Shown: piece after piece, positions 9,709 through 19,563 of the stretch
Position numbering within the stretch: position 1 is the first letter of the stretch
How the letters are laid out: each line of letters starts with the position of its first letter
Position numbers and translations under genes: made by a program
Origin: Microcoleus sp. FACHB-68
Lineage (GTDB): Bacteria > Cyanobacteriota > Cyanobacteriia > Cyanobacteriales > Oscillatoriaceae
Assembly (NCBI RefSeq): GCF_014695715.1
Contig: NZ_JACJOT010000013.1
Span: forward strand, 372,001 to 436,000
Direction of reading: 5' to 3'
DNA length: 64,000 bases
Notes under the pieces: generated by a model
Databases searched by the model: none
Told to the model about the DNA's origin: nothing
What the model saw: the letters and a program-made list of their open reading frames with translations, nothing else

Positions 9709-10742
9709 CTTTTTTCTAGTATCCTTATGTTTTGAACTTAGCCTTCAACTACTGAATGTTTACTGCCATACATCCCCTAGCAATTATAGCAGTCCTCAGC
9801 ACGGGGGAGTCTGCCAAAATGGCAGGAATCTTATCAGGGCAGGAGTGGTTGTAAAGGCGAGAAGATTGCTGCTGCGCTCCTGTACATTCTTCATTTTGCT
9901 AAACCAATGCAATGACAATGCACCTTAATTGCCTTACGCATCCTTTCTGCCTTTGTGTAATTGTCATCAATTATTCTTGAATGCCTGAAATCTAGTCAAG
10001 GTCAGGATTTGCTGCAAGCGCCGGCTGCCGCAGTTTCATCAATTGCTGCCGGCCAATACTGATTCCTAAAGTTTGAGCATTTTTTTAAATATATACCCTA
10101 AGATTGATGCCAATACTCCTCAATGGTTACTATACCTGCTAAAACGCTTGGGATATTTAGTTAGTAAAAACTTTGCAGATTAAACTGAATCAGTTATCTT
10201 AAAAGGCGAGTCCACTGAGAAATCAGAGATAATCTCAATCCTGGAAATTTTAGGCAAGCCGATGAAAAATTATCCAACGGTCACTCATGAAATTCCTCCT
10301 TGATTCAGTTCTCAGCCGACAATTTTCTGTCAGATAAGTAGATTAAAGTGATCAGGGACGGCTTAATCAGGGAAAGCTCAGCAGTTTACAGACAAACATT
10401 TTTTTATGCCAATATGGCAACATTTTTACCTAAGTTTGGGCGATAATTTGAATTGAGTCCTTGCCATTAATCCCTTAAAGAGTCGCGGATAGTAAGATCT
10501 GGCTTAAGGATATCTGTCAGAAGCCAACAGGGTAAGCACGCAGAAGTATCGTAAAATACCGAAAATAAAACAAAGTATAAGTTTGTGAAGTGCTGAAAAA
10601 ATTAGGTGCTGTTGAAATGCCGGTTTATATTTTTTAAATCTCCAACTTCCAGGGCAATGCTAGTTAGAAAACGCACATTAAAGGTGCGTATCCCTTTTGG
10701 GATTGTAAACACTGCTCAAGATTAAAGTGGGACTGGCTAATC
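9709..10742. other. Long divergent intergenic region (about 1 kb), no gene seen
   Basis: This AT-rich stretch separates the megasynthase (minus) from the GT4 gene (plus). Short frames here show no start signal or recognisable protein. It probably holds the promoters and leaders of both units. The only clear structure is a pair of hairpins just before the GT4 gene. Confidence 0.6.
10671..10703 (+). promoter_or_regulatory. Tandem hairpins in the leader of the GT4 gene
   Basis: ACGCAC (10671-10676) pairs with GTGCGT (10684-10689) over a 7-nt loop. The next base starts ATCCC-TTTT-GGGAT (10690-10703), a second perfect hairpin. They lie 40 nt upstream of the ATG. They could act in the mRNA leader or be an attenuator; no known riboswitch fits. 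Confidence 0.4.
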
Positions 10743-11906
10743 ATGCATGAAAAATCCTCGCACATTGCCATTTATCTCCATTGCCTCTTCAATGGTGGAA
10801 TTGAGCAAATGATGCAGAACTTAACGCGCAAGTTTATTGAGCGTGGATTGAAGGTGGACTTAGTCCTCAACTTTCCAGGAGCCGTCGAGCTGTGGGATTT
10901 TCCACCAGAAGTCCGAATTGTAGATTTAGATGCGCGACGGGTAGCAGCAAGACTTCCAAACTTAATCCGTTACCTACGCCAAGAGCAACCTGTGGCGCTA
11001 CTCTCAGCGAATCACTACGCCAACGAAGTTGCATTGTGCGCCAAGCGCCTTTCTGGAGTTTCCACACGGGTTGTGGTGTCTGAACGGACGATGATTTCCG
11101 TTGAAGCAAAACACGCACCGCCTTACAAGATGAGGTACTGGGCACCGCTTGCGGCAAAGTTGTTTTATCCGATGGCGGATGGCATCGTCGCAGTTTCTAA
11201 GGGAGTGGCTGAAGACCTCACCACGATCACCGGCTTGCCGGCAGAGCGAATTCAAACGATTTATAATCCAGTCATCACGCCGGCACTTTTGACAAGAGCC
11301 AAAGAACCCGTCGATCATCCCTGGTTTGCTCCTGGAGAGTTGCCGGTAATTTTGGGCGTGGGAAGATTGGAAGAACAAAAAGACTTTTTCACTTTAATTC
11401 GCGCTTTTGCAAAAGTGCGACAGGTAAAACCGGCTCGACTGATGATTTTAGGGCAAGGTTCGCAGCGCTCTCGACTGCAAGAACTTGTGCGTGAATTAAA
11501 CTTAGAAAATGATGTTGCTATGCCCGGTTTTGTTAAAAATCCCTATGCTTATATGGCAAAAGCAAGCGTTTTTGCTTTGTCTTCAGCTTGGGAGGGTTTT
11601 GGCAATGTCGTGGTCGAAGCTTTAGCGGTGAACACTCCGGTGGTTTCTACAAATTGTCAGAGTGGGCCGGCTGAAATTTTAGATCATGGAAAGTACGGCG
11701 AACTCGTGCCGGTGGGAGACAGCGAGGCGATGGCAGCCGCAATTGTAAAGGTTCTCTCTGGTCAATCTAAATCAGCCGGTTCAGATTGGCTGAATCAATT
11801 CACGTTTGAAAATGCCGCTCGAAAATATCTCGATCTGATGGGAGTTACCGCTAACCCAGAGGGCGTAACTTTGGAGGAGAAAAAAAGTGAGACGGTGACA
11901 GGATAA
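10743..11906 (+). CDS. Glycosyltransferase family 4
   Basis: A GT-B fold family 4 enzyme of 387 residues. The N-terminal Rossmann half contains FNGGIEQMMQNLTRKF, the glycine-rich acceptor-side loop. The C-terminal half has GVGRLEEQKDFFTLIRAF near residue 203 and EGFGNVVVEALAVNTPV, the E-x7-E donor-binding motif. CQSGPAEIL follows, as in GalNAc/Glc-type GT4 enzymes. There is no signal peptide, so it should act at the cytoplasmic membrane face on lipid-linked sugars. It begins a second plus-strand glycan unit after the long intergenic region. The downstream gene starts about 115 nt later and is likely co-transcribed. Confidence 0.9.
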   Translation: MHEKSSHIAIYLHCLFNGGIEQMMQNLTRKFIERGLKVDLVLNFPGAVELWDFPPEVRIVDLDARRVAARLPNLIRYLRQEQPVALLSANHYANEVALCAKRLSGVSTRVVVSERTMISVEAKHAPPYKMRYWAPLAAKLFYPMADGIVAVSKGVAEDLTTITGLPAERIQTIYNPVITPALLTRAKEPVDHPWFAPGELPVILGVGRLEEQKDFFTLIRAFAKVRQVKPARLMILGQGSQRSRLQELVRELNLENDVAMPGFVKNPYAYMAKASVFALSSAWEGFGNVVVEALAVNTPVVSTNCQSGPAEILDHGKYGELVPVGDSEAMAAAIVKVLSGQSKSAGSDWLNQFTFENAARKYLDLMGVTANPEGVTLEEKKSETVTG

Positions 11907-12020
11907 ACCCCCTGATGCCAGCCAATTTTTACCCGACAAGTTAAAATCAGAGTTGGGAAAAATGTAGCCGGCAGGGGGCTTCCCTCCATTATCAACCCCC
12001 AAGTTTTCCAAGGATTTGAG

Positions 12021-14153
12021 ATGAAAAACAACCAACAGCAGCACAAATTTAGTAACTTGTGGGAACAATTGAGTATAGGGAATGCCGGCAGCAAAAAGCG
12101 CTTTCATTTCAATAGATTAAGAGTTCTGAGAAAGAACCCGGTTGTCACGGCTATCACGGGCTTTATTTTGGCCTTCATCGCTGCACTCGTCCTCAACATG
12201 AATGGCATTCACGGACTTAACCCGCTAGCTTTGTCTGTTGTGAGTTCTACACCCGCAGCAGAAACGAATATGTCGGTGGGGATACAGGTTTCTTCCCTAA
12301 GCGACTGGACGCCGGCGATTCCGTTTAAGAATCTATTCAAACAATCTCGGCCTTGGTATGTGGTCGATGCTAATCTCAAAGCTGGAGATTGGGGACGCGG
12401 CGGGATTCAGCGAAATAAGGAAAATGACGCCTATTTTGAAAAGCTTAAAAACAATTGGTTAGATGAGGACGGCTATCCCAAAGAAGTTCCCTACACTCTT
12501 GAGGGATATAACGATCCAGAAACCGGCAAGCCAATGCCGTTAAGAGTGAGAACAGTGATGCAAGCCGATAACAGCAATTATCCGGCTGGAATCTACACCC
12601 TCAAGTTTGAGGGAACTGGAAAAATTGTGATCAGTCAGGATGGAGAATTAGAAGTCGAAGGGAGAGGGGGAACAACAACCGCTGAGTTTAATGTCACGCC
12701 TAAAAGGGGAATTGCGCTGGATCTGATGGAGTCAAACGCTTCCGATCCGGTGAGAAATATTCAAGTGATTTTGCCGGGATATGAAAATGACGATTTAACC
12801 CAAGCACCGTTTAATCCCCTCTATGTTGAAAGGTTAAAAGAATTTTCGCCTTTAAGATTTTTTGGCAACGCAACTAAACCTGTTTTTGCCAATGCCCTAC
12901 CTCAAAAAATCGTTGCTTGGGCGGATAGAATTCAACCCAATGAAGTTCGCTACCCCGATGGCGGAAAAGGCGGATGGGGCGAGGGATGGCCTTTAGAATA
13001 TATGGCTGAGTTATGCAATGAAGTCGGCGCGGATTTGTGGTGGAGCACCGGCTATGCAATTAGTGATGAATATATTAGAAATGCTGCCGAATTACTAAAA
13101 GAACGTCTCGCTCCCAACCGGAAGATATATTTAGAATATTCAAATGAAATTTGGAATGGCCGGTTTCCGCAATTTCGCTATGTTACCGAAGCAGGCGTCG
13201 CTCAAGGATTGGGAGAAACGCTCAATAAGCAAGGAAATAAAGAAATTAGTGAAAAGCTAGCAAGAATTGATTTAACGGTTAAAAGATCCCTAGAAATTTT
13301 CCAAATATTTCGGGAAGTTTTCGGATCGGATGAAAGATTAGTGGAAGTGATTCCCGGTTGGAATGGGGCCCCAGATTATAATGAAAAACTTTTAGCGGCG
13401 CTTGATAATCCGAAGGTTAATGCCGGCAAACTACAGCCGGATGCTTTAGCAATCGCCCCTTACTGGGGAATTCCCAAGGAAGATTTAGAAAAATTGTCAA
13501 GTTTGACCGTTGATAGCGTCATTGAGATTGCAGAAAATTACTTCAAAAAAGACGACAACGAAAGATATAACCGAGTGCTAGAAAATGTATCGATAGCCAA
13601 GTCTCGCGGTTTAGATATTCTCGCCTACGAATCCGGACAACATTTTGCGGCTCCTCAAGATTCTAAACGGGCAGATGTGTTTGTTAAAGTGAACCGAGAT
13701 CCTCGGATATACGAACTGTATCTTTTATATTTCGGTCGGATGAACGCTTGGGGATTTAAAACGGTTAGTCAATTTAATTATGTGGGTGGCTTTGGCAAGT
13801 ATGGTTCTTGGGGGGCGTTGGAATATTTGAACCAACCCCTTGAGGAAGCTCACAAATATCGGGCGCTTTTGAAACTGAACGAGCAGTTAGAGCTGACTCC
13901 AACAGGTGTAACGGTGACGCGTTCAGATAATTCAGTGGAGATCAATTGGCAGGGCGTAGAAGCGGCAACGTCTTATCAAGTTTATCGCCATACTGTTAAC
14001 AATCCAAGTAATGCCACCAGCATTGCAACCGTGCCGGCGCAGACGACTACTTTTACCGATAAGGCAGCCAAGCCGGCAACCAATTATTATTATTGGGTGA
14101 AAGCTTATAAAGGATCTGATGAGTCAACTTATTCAGTGGGTCAACAAGTTTAA
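12021..14153 (+). CDS. Membrane-anchored glycoside-hydrolase-like protein with C-terminal Fn3-like domain
   Basis: A 710-residue protein. Residues 1-36 are basic, and one hydrophobic segment at about 44-62 suggests a signal anchor with an extracytoplasmic body. The central region has EYSNEIWNGR with Glu376 and LAYESGQH with Glu537. That spacing fits acid/base and nucleophile glutamates of clan GH-A barrels, but I cannot assign a family. The last ~90 residues (VEINWQGVEAATSYQVYR, TNYYYWVKAY) form a fibronectin-type-III-like module. AAGGA precedes the ATG. In this cluster it may trim, cleave or bind the exported polysaccharide. The gene is notably more AT-rich than the two that follow. Confidence 0.6.
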   Translation: MKNNQQQHKFSNLWEQLSIGNAGSKKRFHFNRLRVLRKNPVVTAITGFILAFIAALVLNMNGIHGLNPLALSVVSSTPAAETNMSVGIQVSSLSDWTPAIPFKNLFKQSRPWYVVDANLKAGDWGRGGIQRNKENDAYFEKLKNNWLDEDGYPKEVPYTLEGYNDPETGKPMPLRVRTVMQADNSNYPAGIYTLKFEGTGKIVISQDGELEVEGRGGTTTAEFNVTPKRGIALDLMESNASDPVRNIQVILPGYENDDLTQAPFNPLYVERLKEFSPLRFFGNATKPVFANALPQKIVAWADRIQPNEVRYPDGGKGGWGEGWPLEYMAELCNEVGADLWWSTGYAISDEYIRNAAELLKERLAPNRKIYLEYSNEIWNGRFPQFRYVTEAGVAQGLGETLNKQGNKEISEKLARIDLTVKRSLEIFQIFREVFGSDERLVEVIPGWNGAPDYNEKLLAALDNPKVNAGKLQPDALAIAPYWGIPKEDLEKLSSLTVDSVIEIAENYFKKDDNERYNRVLENVSIAKSRGLDILAYESGQHFAAPQDSKRADVFVKVNRDPRIYELYLLYFGRMNAWGFKTVSQFNYVGGFGKYGSWGALEYLNQPLEEAHKYRALLKLNEQLELTPTGVTVTRSDNSVEINWQGVEAATSYQVYRHTVNNPSNATSIATVPAQTTTFTDKAAKPATNYYYWVKAYKGSDESTYSVGQQV

Positions 14154-14373
14154 ACTTGAAACCTGCTCGTATCCATTGGAGAGCAAAAAATAGAAATAGA
14201 TTCCCAATATCAACTTTAGATAAAAGCTTTTTAAATAAAGCTTGCGAACTTCTCCATGATCTCGTGACAGACGGCATTTTTTATTTGGAGAAATCATTAT
14301 TTTACTTGCTATTTAAAAAGAAATATCGTAAAATCTTGACATCTAGACTAATAAAAATACTTGATTAAAAGAC

Positions 14374-15414
14374 ATGAGCCGCATCGGTGTAGTCACCATT
14401 GGAAGAAATGAAGGAGAACGACTGGTTCGTTGCCTTAATTCACTGAAAGGGCAACTTCCCGAAGGCGTAGCGATCGTTTACGTTGACTCCGGCTCCACCG
14501 ATGGAAGTTGTGAAGCCGCTCGCAATCGCGGGGTGGATGTTGTCGATTTAGATATGTCGCTGCCATTCACCGCTGCCCGCGCTCGAAACGCCGGCTTTGA
14601 GCGGCTGCAAGCCTTGCATCCTGAAGTAGAATATGTCCACTTCTTCGACGGAGATTGCGAAGTGGTGGCCGGCTGGATCGAAGCAGCGACCGAAGCGCTA
14701 GACGCCAACCCGGAGGCCGTGGCTATCTGTGGCTGGCGGCGCGAACGCTACCCAGAGCGCAGTCTCTATAACCAAATCTGTGACGTAGAGTGGCGCATGG
14801 GCGGGGTCGGTGAAACCGGCAGCTTTGGGGGAGATGTCGCGATCCGCGCAGCCGCACTCGCAGCAGTCGGAGGCTACGATAACAATGTGATCGCCGCTGA
14901 AGATGATGAACTCAGCGTACGCCTGCGCGAGGCGGGCGGCAAGATTCTGCGCCTTGACCGGGATAGCACGGTGCACGACGCAGATATGCACCGTCTGTCC
15001 CAGTGGTGGCAACGGGCGAAGCGCTGTGGGTACGCCTACGCCCAGGTTTCCCAGATGCATGGAGCCGGCCCAGAGCGCAAATTTGTCAAAGAAATTCGGC
15101 GCACCTGGCTTTGGGGAGCGATCATACCCTTTGCCGCACTGGCTTTCGCACTTCCCACCCACGCACTTTCCCTGATTCTCTTGGCACGTTACCCACTGTC
15201 AGCATTGCAAGTGATCAAAAAGACGCGGCAGCAGGGATATTCTTGGTCTGAGAGTGTGGCGTGGGGTTTATCCTGCGGATTCTCAGCAATTCCCGGCGCG
15301 TTCGGAGTCGCTAAATACTTCCTAGATCGCTGGGGCAACAAACAACATGAAATTATTGAATATAAGGGGCCTCGAACACCTGTGACAAATACGATCCAAC
15401 CAAGCGGGAGATAA
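14374..15414 (+). CDS. Glycosyltransferase family 2
   Basis: A GT-A family 2 enzyme of 346 residues. VTIGRNEGERLVRCLNSL at residue 6 begins the fold. VYVDSGSTDGS is the nucleotide loop, and FFDGDCEVVAGW near 92 carries the DXD-type metal site. AAEDDELSVRLREAGG near 171 is the catalytic-base ED motif. A hydrophobic stretch at about 245-280 could associate with the membrane. The stop lies only 4 nt before the next gene, so the pair is translationally close. GC content and codon choice are clearly higher in GC than in the preceding gene. Confidence 0.9.
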   Translation: MSRIGVVTIGRNEGERLVRCLNSLKGQLPEGVAIVYVDSGSTDGSCEAARNRGVDVVDLDMSLPFTAARARNAGFERLQALHPEVEYVHFFDGDCEVVAGWIEAATEALDANPEAVAICGWRRERYPERSLYNQICDVEWRMGGVGETGSFGGDVAIRAAALAAVGGYDNNVIAAEDDELSVRLREAGGKILRLDRDSTVHDADMHRLSQWWQRAKRCGYAYAQVSQMHGAGPERKFVKEIRRTWLWGAIIPFAALAFALPTHALSLILLARYPLSALQVIKKTRQQGYSWSESVAWGLSCGFSAIPGAFGVAKYFLDRWGNKQHEIIEYKGPRTPVTNTIQPSGR

Positions 15415-15418
15415 GCCA

Positions 15419-17566
15419 ATGGCGACTAGCAACGGAAATAACAATCCCGTAGCCGTGGCCCTCCTCGGTGCCGGCTACATTTCTGACTACCACCTCAACG
15501 CACTGCGCCAACTGCCCAACGTAGATGTGCGGGCAATTTGCGACTTAAACCGGGGACTGGCAGAGCGCTTCGCGGCAGCTAAAGGCGTGCCAAACGTCTA
15601 CTCAGACTTGGGTGAAATGCTCTCAACCGAGAAGTTGGATGTGGTTCACGTCCTGACACCGCCCCATGTCCATTTTGTCACCGGCTCTCAGATTCTAGAA
15701 GCCGGCGTTGACGCCTTTATTGAAAAGCCCCTGTGCCATACCGTTGACTACTGCCAAAAGCTGCGTCAGCTGGCAAGCGATCAAGGTCGCTCACTCGGCG
15801 TCAGCCACAACTTTCTCTATTTCCCCGCCTATGAAAAACTGCTAACCGACTTGCGGAGTGGTCGTTTAGGCCGGCTCGATCAAATTGATATCGTCTGGAA
15901 CAAAGAACTTGGACAGCTCAAAGGCGGGCCGTTCGGGGCATGGATGCTAGCCTCACCAAAAAATATCTTATTCGAGGTCGCCCCCCACTCCTTCGTTCAC
16001 CTCGTCCACCTGATCGGTTCCCCCGACTCGCTTTCCGTTGATGTCCACGACAAAGTAGAACTGCCGCGCGGACTAGAATTTTACCGGCGCTGGGAGATCC
16101 GAGGGTGGAAAGACAACACCAGCATTCGCATCCGGTTTTCTTTTATTGATGGATATCCCGAACACTATATCCACATTCGCGGGACAAATGGCGTCGCAAG
16201 GGTAGACTTCGAGAACAACACCTACGTCTGCAACGAACACACCCCCTACCTACTAGATGTGGATCGCTACGCCAATGTCGTTGGCAGCGCCCGCGACTCG
16301 GTATTGCAGGCAAGCGGCACCCTCTCTAACTTCGTGCTCTCGAAGATGCGCCTATCTAAGGCGGAAGGGCCATTTCCTTACAGCATTGCCCGGACAGTGG
16401 AAAGCTTCTACAACGGACGCGGTTCCGTCCTCGACGAACGCGTTGAAGCATCAATAGGCGAGGCAGCAGTGGCAGTGGCCGAGTGGGTAGCACGGGAAGC
16501 CAATCTCCCAGAACCTCAAAAAACAGCGTCCGCGCCGGTTGAAGCAGTGGAACCGCCGGTTCAGAAACCCACAGTCCTGGTGATTGGCGGCACCGGCTTC
16601 ATCGGCAGGGCGCTGGTGCGGCGGCTACGGGCGGACGGGCGCGGGGTTCGCGTCCTCAGCCGCAACCCTAGGGACTGCCCGCCGGAATTACTTAAACTTC
16701 AAGTCGATATCGCAAAGGGTGATTTCACCGACCCTGAAGCGCTGGAAGCCGCCCTGGAAGGCATCCGGTATGTTTACCACTTGGGGCGCGGCTACGGGAA
16801 AACCTGGGAAGAATACCTGAAATATGATGTAGAACCGACGCGCAAGCTAGGAGAACTCTGCATCAAACACGGGGTTGAGCGCTTGTTCTACGCCTCGTCA
16901 ATTGCGATCTACTATGCCGGCGAGAACGCCTCGACGATTACTGAGGAAACCAAACCCCATGAGGGCGTGATGCGTTCCTCCCCATACCCGCGCTCAAAGG
17001 TAGAAAATGAGCGCGTGCTACTGGAACTTCACCGGGAACAGCGACTGCCGGTGGTGATCTTCCGTCCTGGTATTGTCCTCGGTGCCGGTGGTAGTCCTTA
17101 CCATTGGGGCGTTGCGGCTTGGCCTTACAACTCGGTGGCCGCCCTCTATGGTAGTGGCAACAACCGGCTGCCGATCGTCCTCGTTGACGATGTTGCCGAT
17201 GCAATGGCGCGGGCGATTGATTTGCCCAATATTGACGGAGAGTCGTTTAACCTCTGTAGCGCCCCTTGTATCACGGCGAACGAGTATCTCGACGAGTTGG
17301 AAAATCGCGCCGGCATTAAGTTGCGCCGCGTACCAACCCCAGGTTGGCGTGCTTACACGGAAGCAGTTGCGAAGTGGGCGATCAAGAGCGTTGGACGCGA
17401 TCCGAACGTCGCACTTCCTAGCTACGCCGAATGTGAAGGTCGCAGTTGTGCTGCCCGGTTCGACGCTTCTAAGGCTGAGCGCCGCCTTGGTTGGTCGCCG
17501 GTTAAAGACCGGGAAACCATCATCTACAAAGGCATATACCTGCCTGTGGATGAGTTCTTTGCCTAG
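15419..17566 (+). CDS. Fusion: Gfo/Idh/MocA oxidoreductase + NAD-dependent epimerase/dehydratase
   Basis: One 715-residue frame joins two NAD(P)-dependent enzymes. Residues ~8-365 are a Gfo/Idh/MocA oxidoreductase: LLGAGYISDYH nucleotide loop and EKPLCHT with the conserved lysine. After a Pro/Val linker (PVEAVEPPVQKP), residues ~383-710 are an extended short-chain dehydrogenase with VIGGTGFIGRALV, the catalytic Y-x3-K in YPRSKVENE, and YASSIAIYY. Both families act on (nucleotide) sugars, so consecutive oxidation and epimerisation or dehydration of one sugar precursor is plausible. GGGAG precedes the ATG. No stop or frameshift lies at the junction. Confidence 0.88.
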   Translation: MATSNGNNNPVAVALLGAGYISDYHLNALRQLPNVDVRAICDLNRGLAERFAAAKGVPNVYSDLGEMLSTEKLDVVHVLTPPHVHFVTGSQILEAGVDAFIEKPLCHTVDYCQKLRQLASDQGRSLGVSHNFLYFPAYEKLLTDLRSGRLGRLDQIDIVWNKELGQLKGGPFGAWMLASPKNILFEVAPHSFVHLVHLIGSPDSLSVDVHDKVELPRGLEFYRRWEIRGWKDNTSIRIRFSFIDGYPEHYIHIRGTNGVARVDFENNTYVCNEHTPYLLDVDRYANVVGSARDSVLQASGTLSNFVLSKMRLSKAEGPFPYSIARTVESFYNGRGSVLDERVEASIGEAAVAVAEWVAREANLPEPQKTASAPVEAVEPPVQKPTVLVIGGTGFIGRALVRRLRADGRGVRVLSRNPRDCPPELLKLQVDIAKGDFTDPEALEAALEGIRYVYHLGRGYGKTWEEYLKYDVEPTRKLGELCIKHGVERLFYASSIAIYYAGENASTITEETKPHEGVMRSSPYPRSKVENERVLLELHREQRLPVVIFRPGIVLGAGGSPYHWGVAAWPYNSVAALYGSGNNRLPIVLVDDVADAMARAIDLPNIDGESFNLCSAPCITANEYLDELENRAGIKLRRVPTPGWRAYTEAVAKWAIKSVGRDPNVALPSYAECEGRSCAARFDASKAERRLGWSPVKDRETIIYKGIYLPVDEFFA

Positions 17567-17659
17567 GGTGGGTTAAGCCGGTGGGAACGAGGGTGAAAAT
17601 GTCCGCTCTCGTTCCCTCACCAAGGCGCGGTAATTGCAGACGCTTGATAAGGAAAAACA

Positions 17660-18922
17660 ATGGAAATCTCAGATATGCGAGTTTTAATTGTTGCTGAACA
17701 CGCCTCTGCTAAATTCGGTGGGGAGGCGTTTCTGCCCCTGCACTATTTCCGGTTATTTCGTTCGCGAAATATTGAGACATGGCTGGTAGTTCATGCCCGT
17801 ACTCAGGCAGAACTTGGTAAGCTTTTCCCGCATGAGGGTGACCGGCTACACTTTATCCCGGATACTTGGCTACACCAGCTGCTGTGGCAGTGGGGCCGGC
17901 GTTTACCGCAACGGGTGGCGGAATTAAGCACCGGCGCGCTCATGCACCTCCTGACTCAGGTGATGCAGCGCCGCATGGTGTGCCGGCTGGTGCGTGAACA
18001 CAATATCGATATTGTTCATGAACCGATCCCTGTCTCACCGAAAGTGCCTTCTCTCATGTTTTCTGTCGGTGCGCCAGTTGTGATTGGCCCGATGAATGGG
18101 GGAATGGAATATCCGCCGGCTTTCCCCGATTATCAAGGCCGATTGGCAACCGTGATGGTGAACCAAGGACGCCGGTTTTCCAATTTGTTTAATCGTCTGC
18201 TGCCTGGGAAACTCAAAGCAGAGACGCTGTTGGTTGCTAATGAGCGGACAAGACAAGCGCTGCCGGCTGGGGTAGGCGGTAAAGTCATTGAATTGGTAGA
18301 AAACGGCGTTGATTTGTCGGTGTGGAATTCGACAGATTTAGCGGCGAAGCAGCCGAAACCAACCGTTCGTTTTGTGTTTGTAGGCCGGCTGGTGGACTGG
18401 AAAGCGGTAGATTTGCTGCTGGAGGCGTTCAAGCCGGTTGCCGATGAAACAGGTGCCGTTTTAGAAATTATCGGCAATGGGGCAGAACGTGCCGCACTAG
18501 AAGCTCAAGCCGCTCGGTTAGAACTACAGGGTAATGTTATATTCGTCGGCTGGCTTTCTCAAGATAAGTGTGCGGTTAAATTGCAGCAAGCTGACGCACT
18601 GGTTCTTCCCAGTTTGTATGAGTCTGGGGGGGCAGTTGTTCTCGAAGCAATGGCAATGGGGTTGCCGGCAATTGCCACGAAATGGGGTGGACCGACTGAT
18701 TATTTGGATGCTACTTGCGGAATTTTAGTTGAGCCGGCTTCGCGGGAAGTGTTGATCCAGGGACTCACTGAGGCGATGCTGAAATTAGCCCGCTCTCCTG
18801 AATTACGGCAACAAATGGGTTTGGCTGGGCAAGAACGCATCCGGCAGCATTTTGACTGGGAACGCAAAGCGGATCAAATGCTGGAAATTTACCGACAAAC
18901 GCTTGCCACAGCGCCTAAATAA
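17660..18922 (+). CDS. Glycosyltransferase family 4
   Basis: A GT-B family 4 enzyme of 420 residues. The N-terminus (RVLIVAEHASAKFGGEAF) contains the acceptor-site glycine loop. VGRLVDWKAVDLLLEAF near residue 237 starts the donor domain. YESGGAVVLEAMAMGLP gives the E-x7-E-like motif, followed by GGPTDYL. AAGGA lies 6-7 nt before the ATG; a second ATG five codons in is possible. It follows the sugar-precursor fusion by about 90 nt and should add one sugar during assembly of the repeat unit. Linkage and donor are not predictable. Confidence 0.9.
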   Translation: MEISDMRVLIVAEHASAKFGGEAFLPLHYFRLFRSRNIETWLVVHARTQAELGKLFPHEGDRLHFIPDTWLHQLLWQWGRRLPQRVAELSTGALMHLLTQVMQRRMVCRLVREHNIDIVHEPIPVSPKVPSLMFSVGAPVVIGPMNGGMEYPPAFPDYQGRLATVMVNQGRRFSNLFNRLLPGKLKAETLLVANERTRQALPAGVGGKVIELVENGVDLSVWNSTDLAAKQPKPTVRFVFVGRLVDWKAVDLLLEAFKPVADETGAVLEIIGNGAERAALEAQAARLELQGNVIFVGWLSQDKCAVKLQQADALVLPSLYESGGAVVLEAMAMGLPAIATKWGGPTDYLDATCGILVEPASREVLIQGLTEAMLKLARSPELRQQMGLAGQERIRQHFDWERKADQMLEIYRQTLATAPK

Positions 18923-19563
18923 CTTATTGATTTTCGGCAGGTTTCTGTAAATCTTCGCAAGTGCGGGATGCTTGCTGCGCTTTTTCAGATCCAGAAGCCT
19001 GCCGGAATTACCAGCTGCACGATCAACGGTAGGGAAATTCTTTGAAACAGGGTTTATTTTTTTTGCGCCGCCGTTGTTAAAGGGAAAAATTTGTTTGGGT
19101 CTGTCAGGAATTCCTAACTTTAAACCTAATCTTGACTGCACAAGCTACGCTTTCTGTAAATTCTAACGACTTAAGTGTTAATGAATACTTCTTTAAGTGA
19201 AAAAAAGGTTTAGTATGGGCGCACATTCCACATAATTTTCCTTATAAAAATAGGTGGGGTAGTTTCAAAGGTTTGTGATTTAAGTATCCGTAACGCTTTG
19301 ATGTTGGGGAAATTTTAGCATCTGCAGCTACCCAACTTGAAAGCGTAAAAGTTCCAGGCGAAGAGTTAACCAAAAGCATTTTGTAAAAGATTTCGCTGGC
19401 TATTTTCAGTTGAAGCGGAAAAAACCTTTGCGACTAAAACTTGAGAATTTTTAGTTTAGTAAATTGACTGAAACCCTGTGGTTATTTGTTTTCGCTTCGA
19501 TTGAAAAATAGCCTCCAGAATTGCTTTATATCCAAATACAGGTGAAACGGCAAGGAGAATGCA
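18923..19563. other. Intergenic region, no gene supported
   Basis: About 640 AT-rich bases lie between two glycosyltransferase genes on the same strand. Frames here lack start signals and resemble nothing known. The length suggests a separate promoter for the next gene. No strong terminator hairpin was found by eye. Confidence 0.5.

Noticed and set aside
14698-15162. 154-codon frame on the minus strand
   Set aside because: Shadow of the GC-rich GT2 gene on the plus strand, which has clear family motifs.
17073-17576. 167-codon plus-strand frame
   Set aside because: Overlaps the epimerase half of the fusion protein in another frame; composition is typical of an out-of-frame shadow.
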